DNA from: Blastococcus aggregatus
Lineage (GTDB): Bacteria; Actinomycetota; Actinomycetes; Mycobacteriales; Geodermatophilaceae
Length of the DNA: 64,000 bases
Direction of reading: 5' to 3'
NCBI RefSeq assembly: GCF_900221005.1
Contig: NZ_OBQI01000001.1
Coordinates: forward strand, 434,001-498,000
Of the stretch, positions 27,911 through 37,913 are shown piece after piece. The first letter of the stretch is position 1. The number at the start of each line of letters is the position of its first letter. The notes under the pieces are model-generated. The model made no database searches, was not told the origin of the DNA, and worked only from the letters and a program-made list of their open reading frames with translations. The translations under genes were made by a program, and so were the position numbers.

Positions 27911-27952
27911 CGAGAGAGGCCCCCTCCGAGGAATCGAAGGGGGCCTCTCTCG
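27911..27952 (+). terminator. Terminator of the sdhCAB operon
   Basis: A perfect 15-bp inverted repeat (27911-27925 with 27938-27952) around a 12-nt loop, 14 bp after the sdhB stop. The symmetric stem could also act for the convergent gene. Confidence 0.85.
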
Positions 27953-27984
27953 TGTCCGGCGCCGGGGTCAGGGGCGCCGAGGTC

Positions 27985-30290
27985 TCATCCGGAGGATGAC
28001 GACGGCACGGCCGCCCGGTCCTCCAGCCACTCCCACAGCACCTCGGGCGCGAGCGGCCGGCTCAGGTGGTAGCCCTGCACGACGTCGCAGCCCAGCGCAG
28101 TCAGCGCGTCGACGGTCTCCTGGTCCTCGGCGCCCTCGGCCACCAGCACCAGCCCGAGCGCGTGCGCCAGCTGCAGGGTCGAGGTGACGATCGACTCGGC
28201 CCGCGGGCTGCCGGTCATCGCGCCGACGAAGGTGCGATCCAGCTTCACCTCGGTCACCGGCAGGGACGCGAGGTAGGCCAGGCTCGAGTAGCCGGTCCCG
28301 TAGTCGTCGATGGCGACGCCGACGCCGTCCTCGCGCAGCCGACCGAGCACGCGCACGGCGCGCTCCCGGTCCTCCATGAGCAGGCTCTCGGTCACCTCCA
28401 GGACGAGGGACTCCGCCGGCAGGTCGTAGCGGGACAGCAGGGCCCGCACCTGGTCCGGGAAGGCCTCGTCGACGAGGTTGGACGGGCTGACGTTGACGGC
28501 CATGGTGAGCCGGCGGCCGCGGTCGGCCCAGGCGCGGCAGCGGGGGCCAGCGCCATGTCGACGACCCGGCTGGTCAGCAGCGCCATGAGGCCCGCGGACT
28601 CGGCGAGTTCGATGAACGCGTCCGGGTACAGCAGGCCGCGGGTGGGGTGCTGCCAGCGGACGAGCGCCTCCACCCCGTCGACGGCGCCGGTCGGGAGCGC
28701 CAGCTTGGGCTGGTAGTGCAGCACCAGCTCGTCCTGCTCGAGGGCGCGGCGCAGCTGGGCGACGTCCTCGAGCCGGTGGCGGCCGTGCCCGTCGCGCGCC
28801 TCGTCGTACACCGTCACCCCGGAGCGGGTGGCCTTGGCCGAGTACATGGCCAGATCGGCCAGCTGGAGCAGCTCGGCGGCGCTGCGGGAGTCGCCCGGCC
28901 CGATCGCCACGCCGACGCTGGCGTCGATGCTCAGGCCCATGCCGCCGTAGGTGAACGGGCGCTGCAGCCGGCTGCGCAGGCGCTCGCCGAGGGCCGTCGC
29001 CTCACCCGCGTCCAGCTCGTGGGCGAGGACGACGAACTCGTCCCCGCCGAGCCGCGCCAGGACGTCCCCGGTGCGCAGCTCGTCGCGCAGCCGCGGGCCC
29101 ACCTGGGCCAGCAGCGCATCGCCCACGGCGTGGCCGAGCGAGTCGTTGATCTCCTTGAACCGGTCCAGGTCCAGCACGAGGACGGCGGTGCGGGAGCCGA
29201 TGGCCAGCCGGTCGTCGACGGCGGTCAGCGCCTCGAACACCGAGCGCCGGTTGGGCAGCCCGGTCAGCTCGTCCGTGCGCGCCTGCCGGCGGCTGTCGGC
29301 CAGCGCCCGCACGTCGCGGATGGTCAGCACGGTGCGCGCCAGGGCGGCGAGGACGGCCAGCAGCGCGAAGGCGCCGGCCACGGGGTCGCCGGTGGCCAGG
29401 TAGCCGACGAACAGCAGCGCCAGTGCGGTCAGCGCGCAGATGCCCGGGATGAGCAGGACGCTGCTCCCGTCGGCCCGCCCGGCGGCACGGCGCGGGGTGC
29501 GCTGGGTGGCGGCCATGCCGCAGCAGACGAAGGCCAGCCCCCACGCGATGTCCAGCGGCCCGCCGACGGTGTAGCTGCCGTGGGCCAGCTGGTAGGCGTA
29601 GACGGTGTCGGTGACGACGAAGATGGTCAGCGCGGCGGTCACCCACCACCACCCCGGCCCGGCGCCCCGGCCGATCAGCACCAGGCCGCCGGCGATCAGG
29701 CTGAGCAGCAGCAGGTCGCCGATCGGGTACAGCATCGCGGTCGCGACGACGAGCGCGCCGCCGTCCGCGGACTGCAGCTGCGCACCGATGCCCGCGGCGG
29801 CCGCGACGGCGGCCGCGGTGCAGCCGGTCACGAGGACGTCGAGCCACATGCCGGCGGTGAGCCTGCCGACGCGGCCCCGGAGCAGCAGCAGGAAGGCGAG
29901 GAAGGCCAGGGGGAAGAAGCCGAGGTACGCGACGTCGGACCACGCCGGCCGCGGCACGACGTCCAGACCGCGGTAGTGGAACTCGTAGAGGCTGGCCCCG
30001 CTCAGGTAGCAGAAGACGGCGGCGGCGAAGCACCACCAGGAGGCCCGGTCGGCCCGCGTCCCGGCGCCGCGGACGACGAGGACGAGCACGCAGCCGGCGA
30101 GGAAGAACAGCTTGCCCTGGGCGCCCAGCAGTTCACCGACGGCGTCGGCGCCGAACGCGACCGCGGCCAGCGCGACCACCCACATGCCCACCAGGGACAG
30201 GGCGAGCAGGCGGACGACGCGCAGCGACCGCTCGTCGTCGTGCACCTCGCCGGACAGGTCCTCGAGGACCTCCGCTGCCCCTGCTCGCAT
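27985..30290 (-). pseudogene. Membrane GGDEF-EAL c-di-GMP protein interrupted by a frameshift
   Basis: Read from 30290 downward, the N-terminal part has about eight hydrophobic segments (residues 25-320), then a GGDEF domain ([24 protein letters not shown]) and the start of an EAL domain ([19 protein letters not shown]). Near 28542-28546, in a run of five G (C on the coding strand), the frame is lost. The rest of the EAL domain continues in the -1 phase from about 28545 to 27985, with [25 protein letters not shown] and QGYHLSRP intact. One base deletion explains it. All catalytic residues survive, so this may be a recent mutation or a sequencing error rather than an old pseudogene. Confidence 0.85.
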
Positions 30291-30389
30291 GACCGCTCAT
30301 CGGCTCCCGGCGCCGTGATCTGGAGCACTCGTGCCCCACATCCCGGTCCCGGCTCCCCCGACGGGGGGACGTCGCTCCCGGCACAGGAT

Positions 30390-30395
30390 TACGGT
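30390..30395 (+). promoter_or_regulatory. -10 box of a leaderless MmcQ/YjbR-like gene
   Basis: TACGGT ends seven bases before the GTG start at 30403, the same geometry as at sdhC. No ribosome-binding site is seen. Confidence 0.55.
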
Positions 30396-30402
30396 TCGGG
30401 CC

Positions 30403-30795
30403 GTGCTGACCCTGGACGACGTCGCCCGGGCGTGCCTGGCGCTGCCCGCGACGACGGAGGCCGTCTCGGCGTCGGGACGGCGCCGGTGGCTGGTCCGGGG
30501 GAAGACGTTCGTCCGGGAACGGCCGCTGCACCGGGTCGACCTGGCCGAGCTCGGGGACGCCGCCCCGGCCGGGCCGGTGCTGGTCGCCTCCGTACCGGAC
30601 GAGGGGGCGAAGGCGGCGCTGATCGCGGAGGAGCCCGAGCGCTACTTCACGACCTCGCACTTCGACGGCCGTCCCGCCGTGCTGTGCCGCCTGGACCGGC
30701 TGGACGACCGGGGCCTGACCGAGCTGGTCACCGAGGCGTGGGCCAGCCGGGCCTCCCGGCGACTGCTCGCCGAGCACCCGTTCCCGGCGCCGTGA
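30403..30795 (+). CDS. MmcQ/YjbR family DNA-binding-fold protein
   Basis: A 130-residue single-domain protein of the MmcQ/YjbR fold: DVARACLALPATTEAVS at the start, then WLVRGKTFV, a middle KAALIAEEPERYFTTSHFDGRPAVLCRL and the final helix ELVTEAWASRASRRL. The family has a double-wing DNA-binding-like fold but no firm function. GTG at 30403 fits both the family start and the upstream TACGGT box; a further upstream ATG would add 24 poorly conserved residues. Confidence 0.83.
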   Translation: MLTLDDVARACLALPATTEAVSASGRRRWLVRGKTFVRERPLHRVDLAELGDAAPAGPVLVASVPDEGAKAALIAEEPERYFTTSHFDGRPAVLCRLDRLDDRGLTELVTEAWASRASRRLLAEHPFPAP

Positions 30796-30801
30796 CCCGG
30801 G

Positions 30802-31701
30802 TCAGCTCCGCGCCGGCACGATCCGCGCGATGACGTCGGCGGGCATCAGGCCGGCCTTGCCGAACCGCCGGGCGGCCTCCAGGAACTGGGGCGCGCTCGC
30901 GGCGAGCTCCGCGAGCATCTCCCGGGCGGCGTCCTCCCGGCCGGCCAGTGCCGCGACCACCGCCCGCCACATGAGCTGGTCGGGCTCGGTGACCGGGTCC
31001 ATCGGGCGCAGCAGCTCCAGCTCCCGGTCGGCGGTGACCGGGTCGCCGTCGATGGCGAGCTGGAAGGCGCGGACGACGTCCTGGTAGCGGGCGCGGGTGA
31101 CCGCCAGGTCGTGCAGCGCGGTGATCGGGTCGGCGGCGTCGTCGACCCGCAGGTCGACCACGGTGTCGTGCCAGGGGCGGCCGGTGGTGGTGGCGCGGAT
31201 GACCACGATCGCGGCGGACCGCCGTCCCCGGAAGTCACCGCCGGCCTCCTCCCCCGCCTGCAGGGAGGTGAGCAGCCGCTGCGCGAGCGGACCGCCGGAG
31301 CTCTCGAACCGCTCGACCATCGACTCCCACACCTGCGGGGAGGCGGCCATGTTGGCCAGCGCGACGCAGGTGTCCCCGACGAGGTGGCCGGCGGCGTCCA
31401 CGCACTGCGCGCCGGTGTAGGCGGCGAGGTCGCCGTTCACGCCGAGGATCGCCAGCTGCCGCCGCTCGGGCTGGGGGTCGACGCTGCTGAGGGCGGTGAG
31501 CACCTCCTGCGCGGTGAAGCCGCCCTGCAGCAGGTCGAGCCCGACCGAGCCGTACATGGGCTCGGCCATCGACTGGGTGGCGATGACCCCGTGGCCGGGC
31601 AGGGCGAAGGGCACGCTGTTGCCGACGGCGAAGGCCTGGGACTGGGTGGCGATGCCCATCTCCCCTGTCTCGGGATCCCGGGCGACGATCGAGTAGGTCA
31701 C
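30802..31701 (-). CDS. DUF1028 family Ntn-hydrolase-like protein
   Basis: A 299-residue protein whose first 200 residues match DUF1028: TYSIVARDPETGEMGIATQSQAFAVG, GVIATQSMAEPMYG, LAILGVNGDLAAYTGAQC and FRGRRSAAIVV. The family has an Ntn-hydrolase-type fold, and some members are reported as peptidoglycan- or acylamide-related, so the reaction is unknown. A C-terminal 90-residue helical extension (peptidoglycan-binding-like or TPR-like in relatives) ends MPADVIARIVP. The GTG start lies just after the variable region. The 3' end faces the 3' end of the YjbR-like gene. Confidence 0.85.
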   Translation of the reverse strand: MTYSIVARDPETGEMGIATQSQAFAVGNSVPFALPGHGVIATQSMAEPMYGSVGLDLLQGGFTAQEVLTALSSVDPQPERRQLAILGVNGDLAAYTGAQCVDAAGHLVGDTCVALANMAASPQVWESMVERFESSGGPLAQRLLTSLQAGEEAGGDFRGRRSAAIVVIRATTTGRPWHDTVVDLRVDDAADPITALHDLAVTRARYQDVVRAFQLAIDGDPVTADRELELLRPMDPVTEPDQLMWRAVVAALAGREDAAREMLAELAASAPQFLEAARRFGKAGLMPADVIARIVPARS

Positions 31702-31782
31702 CCCGTCGGCCTGCCCGCACGGGCGGGTCGGACAAACACCGAACCCCTGGCGCCGTGGGCCCCGAGGCGGTAGGGAGTCCCC

Positions 31783-32256
31783 ATGCGCCTGTCGCCCGCG
31801 GCCCTGCTGCCGGTCCTCGCGCTGTCCGTCCTGGTGGCGTGCGGCGGGGACGACGAACCGGAGAGCGCGGCCGCGAGCACGTCGTCCTCCCCGACCTCCG
31901 AGGAGAGCTCGCCGAGTTCCGCCCCGCCCAGCGCGTCGGACTCCCCCGACGCCTCGGGCTCCCCGGGGGCCGCGAGCCCCGGGCAGGTGCCGCGCCCGCA
32001 GCCCGGGAGCTGCGAGCCGGTGGCGGAGTCGGCCGACGGCCGGTACGTCGTCGCCGACGCCGGGGAGATCACGCTGCGCATGGAGGACGGGGCGCTGCGG
32101 CTGAACGTCTCGTCGTCCAACGGCTGGAGCACCTCGGTGCACAGCGAGAACAGCGAGGCCGACGTCGAGTTCCGGCAGGGCGACGACGAGCTCGACTTCG
32201 AGGCCGAGCTCGAGGACGGCCGGCTGGTCCTCCGGATCTGCGACGACGACGACTGA
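31783..32256 (+). CDS. Secreted lipoprotein, hypothetical
   Basis: A 157-residue protein with a signal peptide (MRLSPAALLPVLALSVLVAC) whose lipobox is LVAC at residue 20. A Ser/Pro/Glu-rich linker of about 50 residues follows. The C-terminal acidic domain (residues 75-157) has alternating polar strands and two cysteines (near residues 77 and 153) that could form a disulfide. No family recognised. GGGAG precedes the ATG by a few bases. Confidence 0.75.
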   Translation: MRLSPAALLPVLALSVLVACGGDDEPESAAASTSSSPTSEESSPSSAPPSASDSPDASGSPGAASPGQVPRPQPGSCEPVAESADGRYVVADAGEITLRMEDGALRLNVSSSNGWSTSVHSENSEADVEFRQGDDELDFEAELEDGRLVLRICDDDD

Positions 32257-32265
32257 GCGCGGGGC

Positions 32266-33255
32266 TCAGGCGCGGACCGGCTCCATGGCCTGCGCCAGGA
32301 GCTCGACCGAGCGCAGCCGGCCCTCCACCGTCGAGGACTGGTGGGCGATGATCAGCTCGTCCGCGTCGGCCAGCTTCTGGAAGCCCTCGACGTACTCGGC
32401 GAGCTGACCGGGGCCGCCGACGGCGGTGTGCGTGAGCATCCCGTTCACGTGGTGCCCGGCGCCCTGGGCCAGCAGCTGGTCGGCCTGCTCGTCGGTGAGC
32501 GACTGGCCGCGGCCGAACAGGCCGATGGCGAGGTTCCGCTTGACGGCCTGCAGCTGCTCGCGGGCGGCGTCCTCGGTGTCGGCGGCGACGACGTTCATGC
32601 CGGCGATGACGTAGGGGCGGTCGAGCTGCTCGGAGGGCTTGAACTCGCGGCGGTAGGCCTCGACCGCCGGCTGGAGCATCTGCGGCGCGAAGTGCGAGGC
32701 GAAGGCGTAGGGCAGGCCGAGCGCGGCGGCGAGGGTGGCGCCGAACATCGACGAGCCGAGGACGTAGAGCGGCACGCGCGAGCCCTTGCCGGGGATCGCG
32801 TCGACGCCGGCCACCCGGGTCTCGCCGTTCAGGTAGCCCTGCAGCTCGAGCACGTCCTGCGGGAAGCGGTCCGCGGAGTCCGGGGTGCGGCGCAGCGCGT
32901 ACATCGTGTTCTGGTCGCTGCCGGGGGCGCGGCCCAGGCCCAGGTCGATGCGGCCGGGGTACATCGCCTCGAGGGTGCCGAACTGCTCGGCGATGGTGAG
33001 CGGCGAGTGGTTGGGCAGCATGACCCCGCCGGCACCCAGCCGGATCGTGCGGGTGTGCGCCCCGACGTGCGAGATGAGCACGCTGGTGGCCGAGGACGCG
33101 ATCCGCGGCATGTTGTGGTGCTCGGCGTACCAGACCCGCTCGTAGCCGTGCTCCTCCGCGCGCTGGGCGAGGGCGACGCTGGCGGCGATGCTGGTGGTCG
33201 CGGTCTCCCCGCGGTTGATCGGCGCCAGGTCGAGGATGGACAGCGGGATGCGCAT
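32266..33255 (-). CDS. LLM class flavin-dependent oxidoreductase
   Basis: A 329-residue luciferase-like TIM-barrel protein of the family that includes YhbW-like single-component monooxygenases. Landmarks: [68 protein letters not shown] and the later [10 protein letters not shown]. It uses FMN or F420; the EHH-type segment is closer to FMN-linked alkanal-monooxygenase-like members. The substrate is unknown. The ATG at 33255 lacks a ribosome-binding site. Confidence 0.88.
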   Translation of the reverse strand: MRIPLSILDLAPINRGETATTSIAASVALAQRAEEHGYERVWYAEHHNMPRIASSATSVLISHVGAHTRTIRLGAGGVMLPNHSPLTIAEQFGTLEAMYPGRIDLGLGRAPGSDQNTMYALRRTPDSADRFPQDVLELQGYLNGETRVAGVDAIPGKGSRVPLYVLGSSMFGATLAAALGLPYAFASHFAPQMLQPAVEAYRREFKPSEQLDRPYVIAGMNVVAADTEDAAREQLQAVKRNLAIGLFGRGQSLTDEQADQLLAQGAGHHVNGMLTHTAVGGPGQLAEYVEGFQKLADADELIIAHQSSTVEGRLRSVELLAQAMEPVRA

Positions 33256-33387
33256 GGGGAGGTGCCTTTCACGTCGGTTGTCCTGGGCAACCGCGACGTC
33301 CCCCTGAGGCTTCCCGCAGGGCCACTCGTCCCGGGATGTTCCGTCCGCCGTCATCCGATCGACATCTCGGATGGACATCCTCGTGGC

Positions 33388-33744
33388 ATGACAGCCAGCC
33401 TCTTCGTGACCGGCACGCCCGTGGTGTGGACCGGTCACGACCCGCGGGGCGCCGTGGCCTCCGGGTCCGACGTCGTGCACGCCGTGGCCCGGCCCGCCGT
33501 CGACGGGCTGGAGTCCTCGGTCTGCGGACAGCTGGTCGCCGCGGCCGCCGGCCACGACTGGGCTGCCAGCCCGGGCGCCACCCGCTGCGAGGAGTGCGCC
33601 CGGATCGCCGACTACGCGGGCGGCGGTGTCGCGCGGGAACCGTTGACGGCGGCGTGGAGCCGCTGGGCCAGCCGCTCGAGCGGGCTGAGCGCCCCGTCGG
33701 CGGCGGGCGCCGGCGGCGGCAGGAGCACCCAGAGCAGGAGGTAG
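33388..33744 (+). CDS. Small cysteine-containing hypothetical protein
   Basis: A 118-codon frame. The first 80 residues look coding: [29 protein letters not shown], then SVCGQLV and [13 protein letters not shown], the three spaced cysteines suggesting a metal site. The last 40 codons are Ser/Arg/Gly-rich and overlap the convergent PspC gene by 133 bp, so the true protein may end earlier through a frameshift or may simply run into its neighbour. No family recognised. Confidence 0.5.
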   Translation: MTASLFVTGTPVVWTGHDPRGAVASGSDVVHAVARPAVDGLESSVCGQLVAAAAGHDWAASPGATRCEECARIADYAGGGVAREPLTAAWSRWASRSSGLSAPSAAGAGGGRSTQSRR

Positions 33745-33944
33745 AGCAGGACGCCGCTGCCGCCGATCAGCGTCAGGGCCACGAACCCCACCCGCCAGAG
33801 GACGGCGTCCACGCCGCTGTAGTCGGCCAGGCCGCCGCAGACGCCGCCGGCCATCCGGTCGGTCCCGCTGCGCCGGGCCTCGGGGCGGAGCCGGGGCGGT
33901 GCGGTCGGCTGGTCGGCGGGGCCGGAGAAGGCTGCATCGGTCAT
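33612..33944 (-). CDS. PspC domain membrane protein
   Basis: A 110-residue protein. The PspC domain spans residues 28-75: [30 protein letters not shown], then a transmembrane helix [22 protein letters not shown]. PspC domains act in envelope-stress sensing, but stand-alone small versions like this have no set role. The ATG at 33944 is preferred to one 21 codons upstream. Confidence 0.85.
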   Translation of the reverse strand: MTDAAFSGPADQPTAPPRLRPEARRSGTDRMAGGVCGGLADYSGVDAVLWRVGFVALTLIGGSGVLLYLLLWVLLPPPAPAADGALSPLERLAQRLHAAVNGSRATPPPA

Positions 33945-34062
33945 GGGACGAGCCTGCCGACCGCCGGGCCCGCGGACCATCCGGTGATCCCCGGATCCGT
34001 CCCCCATCCTCGGCTCAGGGTCGCCGGGCGCTCGATGCCCGACACGACGCCCTGCACGGACG

Positions 34063-34068
34063 TACCGT
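34063..34068 (+). promoter_or_regulatory. -10 box of a leaderless selO transcript
   Basis: TACCGT ends seven bases before the GTG at 34076. This helps choose that start, since the open frame continues much further upstream. Confidence 0.55.
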
Positions 34069-34075
34069 CAGTGAG

Positions 34076-35557
34076 GTGAGTGTCCTCCCGGCCCAGGCCC
34101 TCCGCCTCGACGACCGCTTCGCCAGCAGCCTGCCGGAGATGGCCGTGCCCTGGCAGGCCGAGGAGGCGCCCGAGCCGCGGCTGCTCGCGCTCAACGAGCC
34201 GCTGGCCGCCGAACTCGGTCTCGATCCCGCCGTCCTGCGCGCCCCCGAGGGGCTGCGCCTGCTCGTCGGCACGGCGGTCCCCGAGGGCGCCCGGCCGGTC
34301 GCCCAGGCCTACTCGGGGCACCAGTTCGGCGGCTACTCACCGCGGCTCGGCGACGGGCGGGCCCTGCTGCTGGGCGAGCTGGTCGGCGCCGACGGCACCC
34401 TGCGCGACCTGCACCTCAAGGGCTCCGGGCGCACGCCGTTCGCCCGCGGGGGCGACGGGCTGGCCGCCGTCGGGCCGATGCTGCGCGAGTACGTCATCAG
34501 CGAGGCGATGCACGCCCTCGGCATCCCGACCACCCGCGCGCTCGCCGTCGTCGCCACCGGGCGCAGCGTCCGGCGCGAGACCCTGCTGCCCGGCGCCGTC
34601 CTGGCGCGGGTGGCGAGCAGCCACCTGCGGGTCGGGAGCTTCCAGTACGCCCGCGCCACCGACGACGTCGACCTGCTCCGCCGGCTGGCCGACGTCGCCA
34701 TCGAGCGGCACGGGGTCGTGGTGGGCGATGGCGGAGCCGCGGATGCCGGGAACCGCTACCTCGCCCTGTTCGACGCGGTGGTCGGGGTGCAGGCGTCGCT
34801 GGTGGCCCGCTGGATGCTGGTCGGATTCGTGCACGGCGTGATGAACACCGACAACATGACGATCTCCGGGGAGACGATCGACTACGGCCCCTGCGCGTTC
34901 ATGGAGGCCTACGACCCGGACACCGTCTACAGCTCGATCGACGAGGGCGGCCGGTACCGCTACGGCAACCAGCCGCTGGCGGCCGAGTGGAACCTGGCCC
35001 GGCTGGCCGAGGCGCTGCTCCCCCTGATCGCCGACGACGCCGAGCAGGCGATCGCACTGGCGGTCGAGACCCTGAAGACCTTCCGGCCGCGGTACGACGC
35101 CGCGTTCGCCGAGGGGATGCGGGCGAAGCTGGGGCTGCCCGCGGACGCGGACGACGACGCGGTGGCCGGCCTGGTCGACGACCTGCTCGGCCTGCTGCGG
35201 GCCGGGCACGTCGACTGGACGTCGTTCTTCCGCCGGCTCGCCGACGCGGCGCGCGGGGACGCCGAGCCCGTGCGGCTGCTGTTCCTCGACCTGGCCGGGA
35301 TCGACGGCTGGCTGGAGCGCTGGCGGGCACTCGTCCCGGACGGCGCGGCGATGGACCGGGTGAACCCCGTGTACATCCCGCGCAACCACCTCGTCGAGGA
35401 GGCGCTCGACGCCGCGACCGCCGGGGACCTGACGCTGCTCGAGGAGCTCCTCGAGGTCCTGGGCTCGCCCTTCGACGAGCGTCCCGACCACGAGCGGTAC
35501 GCCGAGCCCGCGCCCCAGGACTTCGGCGCCACGTTCCGCACCTTCTGCGGAACCTGA
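34076..35557 (+). CDS. selO: Protein adenylyltransferase SelO (YdiU family)
   Basis: A 493-residue pseudokinase-fold enzyme that transfers AMP to Ser/Thr/Tyr of target proteins, linked to redox stress. Landmarks: [41 protein letters not shown] (the inverted ATP site), [51 protein letters not shown] and [15 protein letters not shown]. The end is TFCGT: a cysteine stands where animal SelO carries selenocysteine near the C-terminus. The GTG at 34076 is set by the TACCGT box and the usual family start. Confidence 0.93.
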   Translation: MSVLPAQALRLDDRFASSLPEMAVPWQAEEAPEPRLLALNEPLAAELGLDPAVLRAPEGLRLLVGTAVPEGARPVAQAYSGHQFGGYSPRLGDGRALLLGELVGADGTLRDLHLKGSGRTPFARGGDGLAAVGPMLREYVISEAMHALGIPTTRALAVVATGRSVRRETLLPGAVLARVASSHLRVGSFQYARATDDVDLLRRLADVAIERHGVVVGDGGAADAGNRYLALFDAVVGVQASLVARWMLVGFVHGVMNTDNMTISGETIDYGPCAFMEAYDPDTVYSSIDEGGRYRYGNQPLAAEWNLARLAEALLPLIADDAEQAIALAVETLKTFRPRYDAAFAEGMRAKLGLPADADDDAVAGLVDDLLGLLRAGHVDWTSFFRRLADAARGDAEPVRLLFLDLAGIDGWLERWRALVPDGAAMDRVNPVYIPRNHLVEEALDAATAGDLTLLEELLEVLGSPFDERPDHERYAEPAPQDFGATFRTFCGT

Positions 35558-35721
35558 GCCGACCGCCCCCGCCGGGGGACGCGGCCCCCTGTCCAGGCAG
35601 GCCCGGCGCGAGGCAGACTGACGCCCCCGGGACGAAGGGCGCGTCGATCCGCCGATAACGGAGGAGCCGACGCAGGTGCTGCGCTGCGGCACGCAGCGAG
35701 CACTGACACAGGAGGACGTCG

Positions 35722-37863
35722 ATGGTGGGCGCGACCACCCTGGCCGATTCCCGTCGCTCGGAGCCACGAGCCGCCGACGGGGCCGAGCCGGCCGGGAAGG
35801 GCCACCACCGGCCCGACATCCAGGGGCTGCGGGCGGTGGCCGTCGGCCTCGTCGTCGCCGCGCACGTCACCGGGTGGCCCGCCGGCGGCTTCATCGGCGT
35901 CGACGTCTTCTTCGTGATCTCGGGCTTCCTGATCACCGGTCTGCTGGTGCGCGAGCGGACCCGGACCGGCGGGATCTCCTTCCGCGGCTTCTACGCCCGG
36001 CGGGCCCGCCGCCTGCTGCCCGCGGCGCTCGTCACGCTGGCGGCCACCACGGCGGCCGCGTACGCCGTCTTCCTCGACGGGCGCTTCCAGGAGACGGTCA
36101 CCGACGTCATCTGGGCCGCCCTCTTCAGCGCGAACATCAACTTCGCCGTCCAGGGGACCGACTACTTCGAGCTGACCGCGGCGCCCTCGATGGTGCAGCA
36201 CTTCTGGTCACTGGCCGTCGAGGAGCAGTTCTACCTGGTCTGGCCGGCGCTCATCCTGCTCGCCTTCGCCGTCCCGCTGATCGGCACGCGCCGCCGCCGC
36301 GTGGTGCTGTGGGGCCTGCTCGGCGCGGTGACGGCGGCGTCCTTCGCCTGGTCGGTGCACGCGACCAGCGCGTCTCCGACGACGGCCTACTTCTCCACCT
36401 TCACCCGCGCCTGGGAGCTGGGGGTGGGTGCCCTCGTCGCGGTGTCGGCGACCCAGCTGCACCGGCTGCCGGCGCCGCTGCGCGCGGCACTGGCGTGGGG
36501 CGGGCTCGCCGTCGTCCTCGCGGCGGCGTTCGTCGTCGACGACCGGACGCCGTTCCCCGGCACCGCCGCGGCCGTCCCCGTGCTCGGCACGGCCGCGCTG
36601 CTCGCCTGGGGCGCCACCCCGGGTGGTCCAGGTGGCCGCTGGCTGCTCGGCAGCGCACCCGCCGGCTTCGTCGGGGCGATCTCCTACTCGCTGTACCTGT
36701 GGCACTGGCCGGTGCTGATCGTCGCCGGCGTGCTCCTGGCGGCCGACTCACCGGAGTACTACGCGGCGGCCGTCGGCGTCTCGCTGGCGCTGGCCACGGT
36801 GTCCTACTACTGCATCGAGCAGCCGGTGCTGCACTCCAACTGGCTGCTGCCGGGCCGGCCGTTCGACGGCGCCCGTGCGCGGCCGGTCTTCCGCCGGGCG
36901 GGGCTGGTCGGGCTGGCCGCGGCAGTGGTCGCGACGGCGACCGTCGTCGCGGTGGTCGTGCTGCCGCAGGACGGCGACGGGGACGCCCAGCTCGAGGCGA
37001 CCCGCGCCGCCGCCGCAGCGGACGCCGCGGCCGTCGCCGACGGGATGCCGCCGCCGACCGCACTCCAGCGGGACATCCAGGCCGCCACGTTCGCGACGGA
37101 GTGGCCCGAGGACCTCGACCCGAGCCTCGACGAGCTGCCCGGCTACCTCACGAAGCAGTGGGACGAGGGGTGCCTGCACATCTCGGAGAAGAACGTCGAC
37201 ACGTGCCGGTGGGGCGATGCCGACGCCTCCCAGTCGGTCGCCGTCCTCGGTGACTCCTTCGCCGCCGCCTGGATCCCCGCCCTGCGCGAGGCGCTCGTCC
37301 CGTCCGGGTGGGCGGTGCAGAGCCTGACGTTCGGCCTCTGCCCCAACATCGCCGAGCGGACCCTCTTCCAGGGCGAGCCCTTCGTCCAGTGCGTGGAGCA
37401 CCGGGAGTGGGCGATCGAGCACCTGCTGGAGAACCCGCCGACCGTGGTGGTGCTCAGCCACTCCTGGCGGGCCCAGCTCGACGAGGGCTCGGACCGGCGA
37501 GAGGTGTACCAGCAGGGGCTCACCGACGTGGTCCGTCGGGTGCAGGCCTCCGGTGCGCGGGTGGTCATCCTGGGCGCCCCGCCCGGGTCGGAGAGCCTGC
37601 AGACGTGCCCGACCAGCCTCAACGGGCCCGACGACTGCCTCGGCGCTCCCGCCGACACCTTCGCCACCCAGGTCGAGAGCGAGCGCGAGGTGGCCGCCCT
37701 GACCGGCGCGCGGTCGGTGGACCCCGAGGCCTGGTTCTGCGTCGACAGCCGGTGCCCGACGTTCGTGGGGAACACCCCGGTGTACGGCGACGGCCTGCAC
37801 CTGACCGCGGAGTACGCCCGGCGGATCGCCCCCGAGGTGGGCGCGGCGGTCCTGCAGCCCTGA
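35722..37863 (+). CDS. Acyltransferase-3 / SGNH two-domain O-acetyltransferase (OafA-like)
   Basis: A 713-residue membrane protein. Residues 30-380 form an acyltransferase-3 domain with about ten helices: HHRPDIQGLRAVAVGLVVAAH (catalytic His), FFVISGFLITGLL, FYARRARRLLPAA and HFWSLAVEEQFYLVWP. After an eleventh helix near residue 395, a periplasmic SGNH domain follows with VAVLGDSFAAAWIP (Ser block) and YGDGLHLTAEYA (Asp-x-x-His block). Such proteins acetylate cell-wall or exported glycans. AGGAGG precedes the ATG by six bases. The 164-bp gap upstream has only short GC hairpins. Confidence 0.9.
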   Translation: MVGATTLADSRRSEPRAADGAEPAGKGHHRPDIQGLRAVAVGLVVAAHVTGWPAGGFIGVDVFFVISGFLITGLLVRERTRTGGISFRGFYARRARRLLPAALVTLAATTAAAYAVFLDGRFQETVTDVIWAALFSANINFAVQGTDYFELTAAPSMVQHFWSLAVEEQFYLVWPALILLAFAVPLIGTRRRRVVLWGLLGAVTAASFAWSVHATSASPTTAYFSTFTRAWELGVGALVAVSATQLHRLPAPLRAALAWGGLAVVLAAAFVVDDRTPFPGTAAAVPVLGTAALLAWGATPGGPGGRWLLGSAPAGFVGAISYSLYLWHWPVLIVAGVLLAADSPEYYAAAVGVSLALATVSYYCIEQPVLHSNWLLPGRPFDGARARPVFRRAGLVGLAAAVVATATVVAVVVLPQDGDGDAQLEATRAAAAADAAAVADGMPPPTALQRDIQAATFATEWPEDLDPSLDELPGYLTKQWDEGCLHISEKNVDTCRWGDADASQSVAVLGDSFAAAWIPALREALVPSGWAVQSLTFGLCPNIAERTLFQGEPFVQCVEHREWAIEHLLENPPTVVVLSHSWRAQLDEGSDRREVYQQGLTDVVRRVQASGARVVILGAPPGSESLQTCPTSLNGPDDCLGAPADTFATQVESEREVAALTGARSVDPEAWFCVDSRCPTFVGNTPVYGDGLHLTAEYARRIAPEVGAAVLQP

Positions 37864-37913
37864 CGCGCCGGTCCCGCCGCGCGGGATCGGCCCGGGGTGG
37901 GCAGGCTCGTCCC

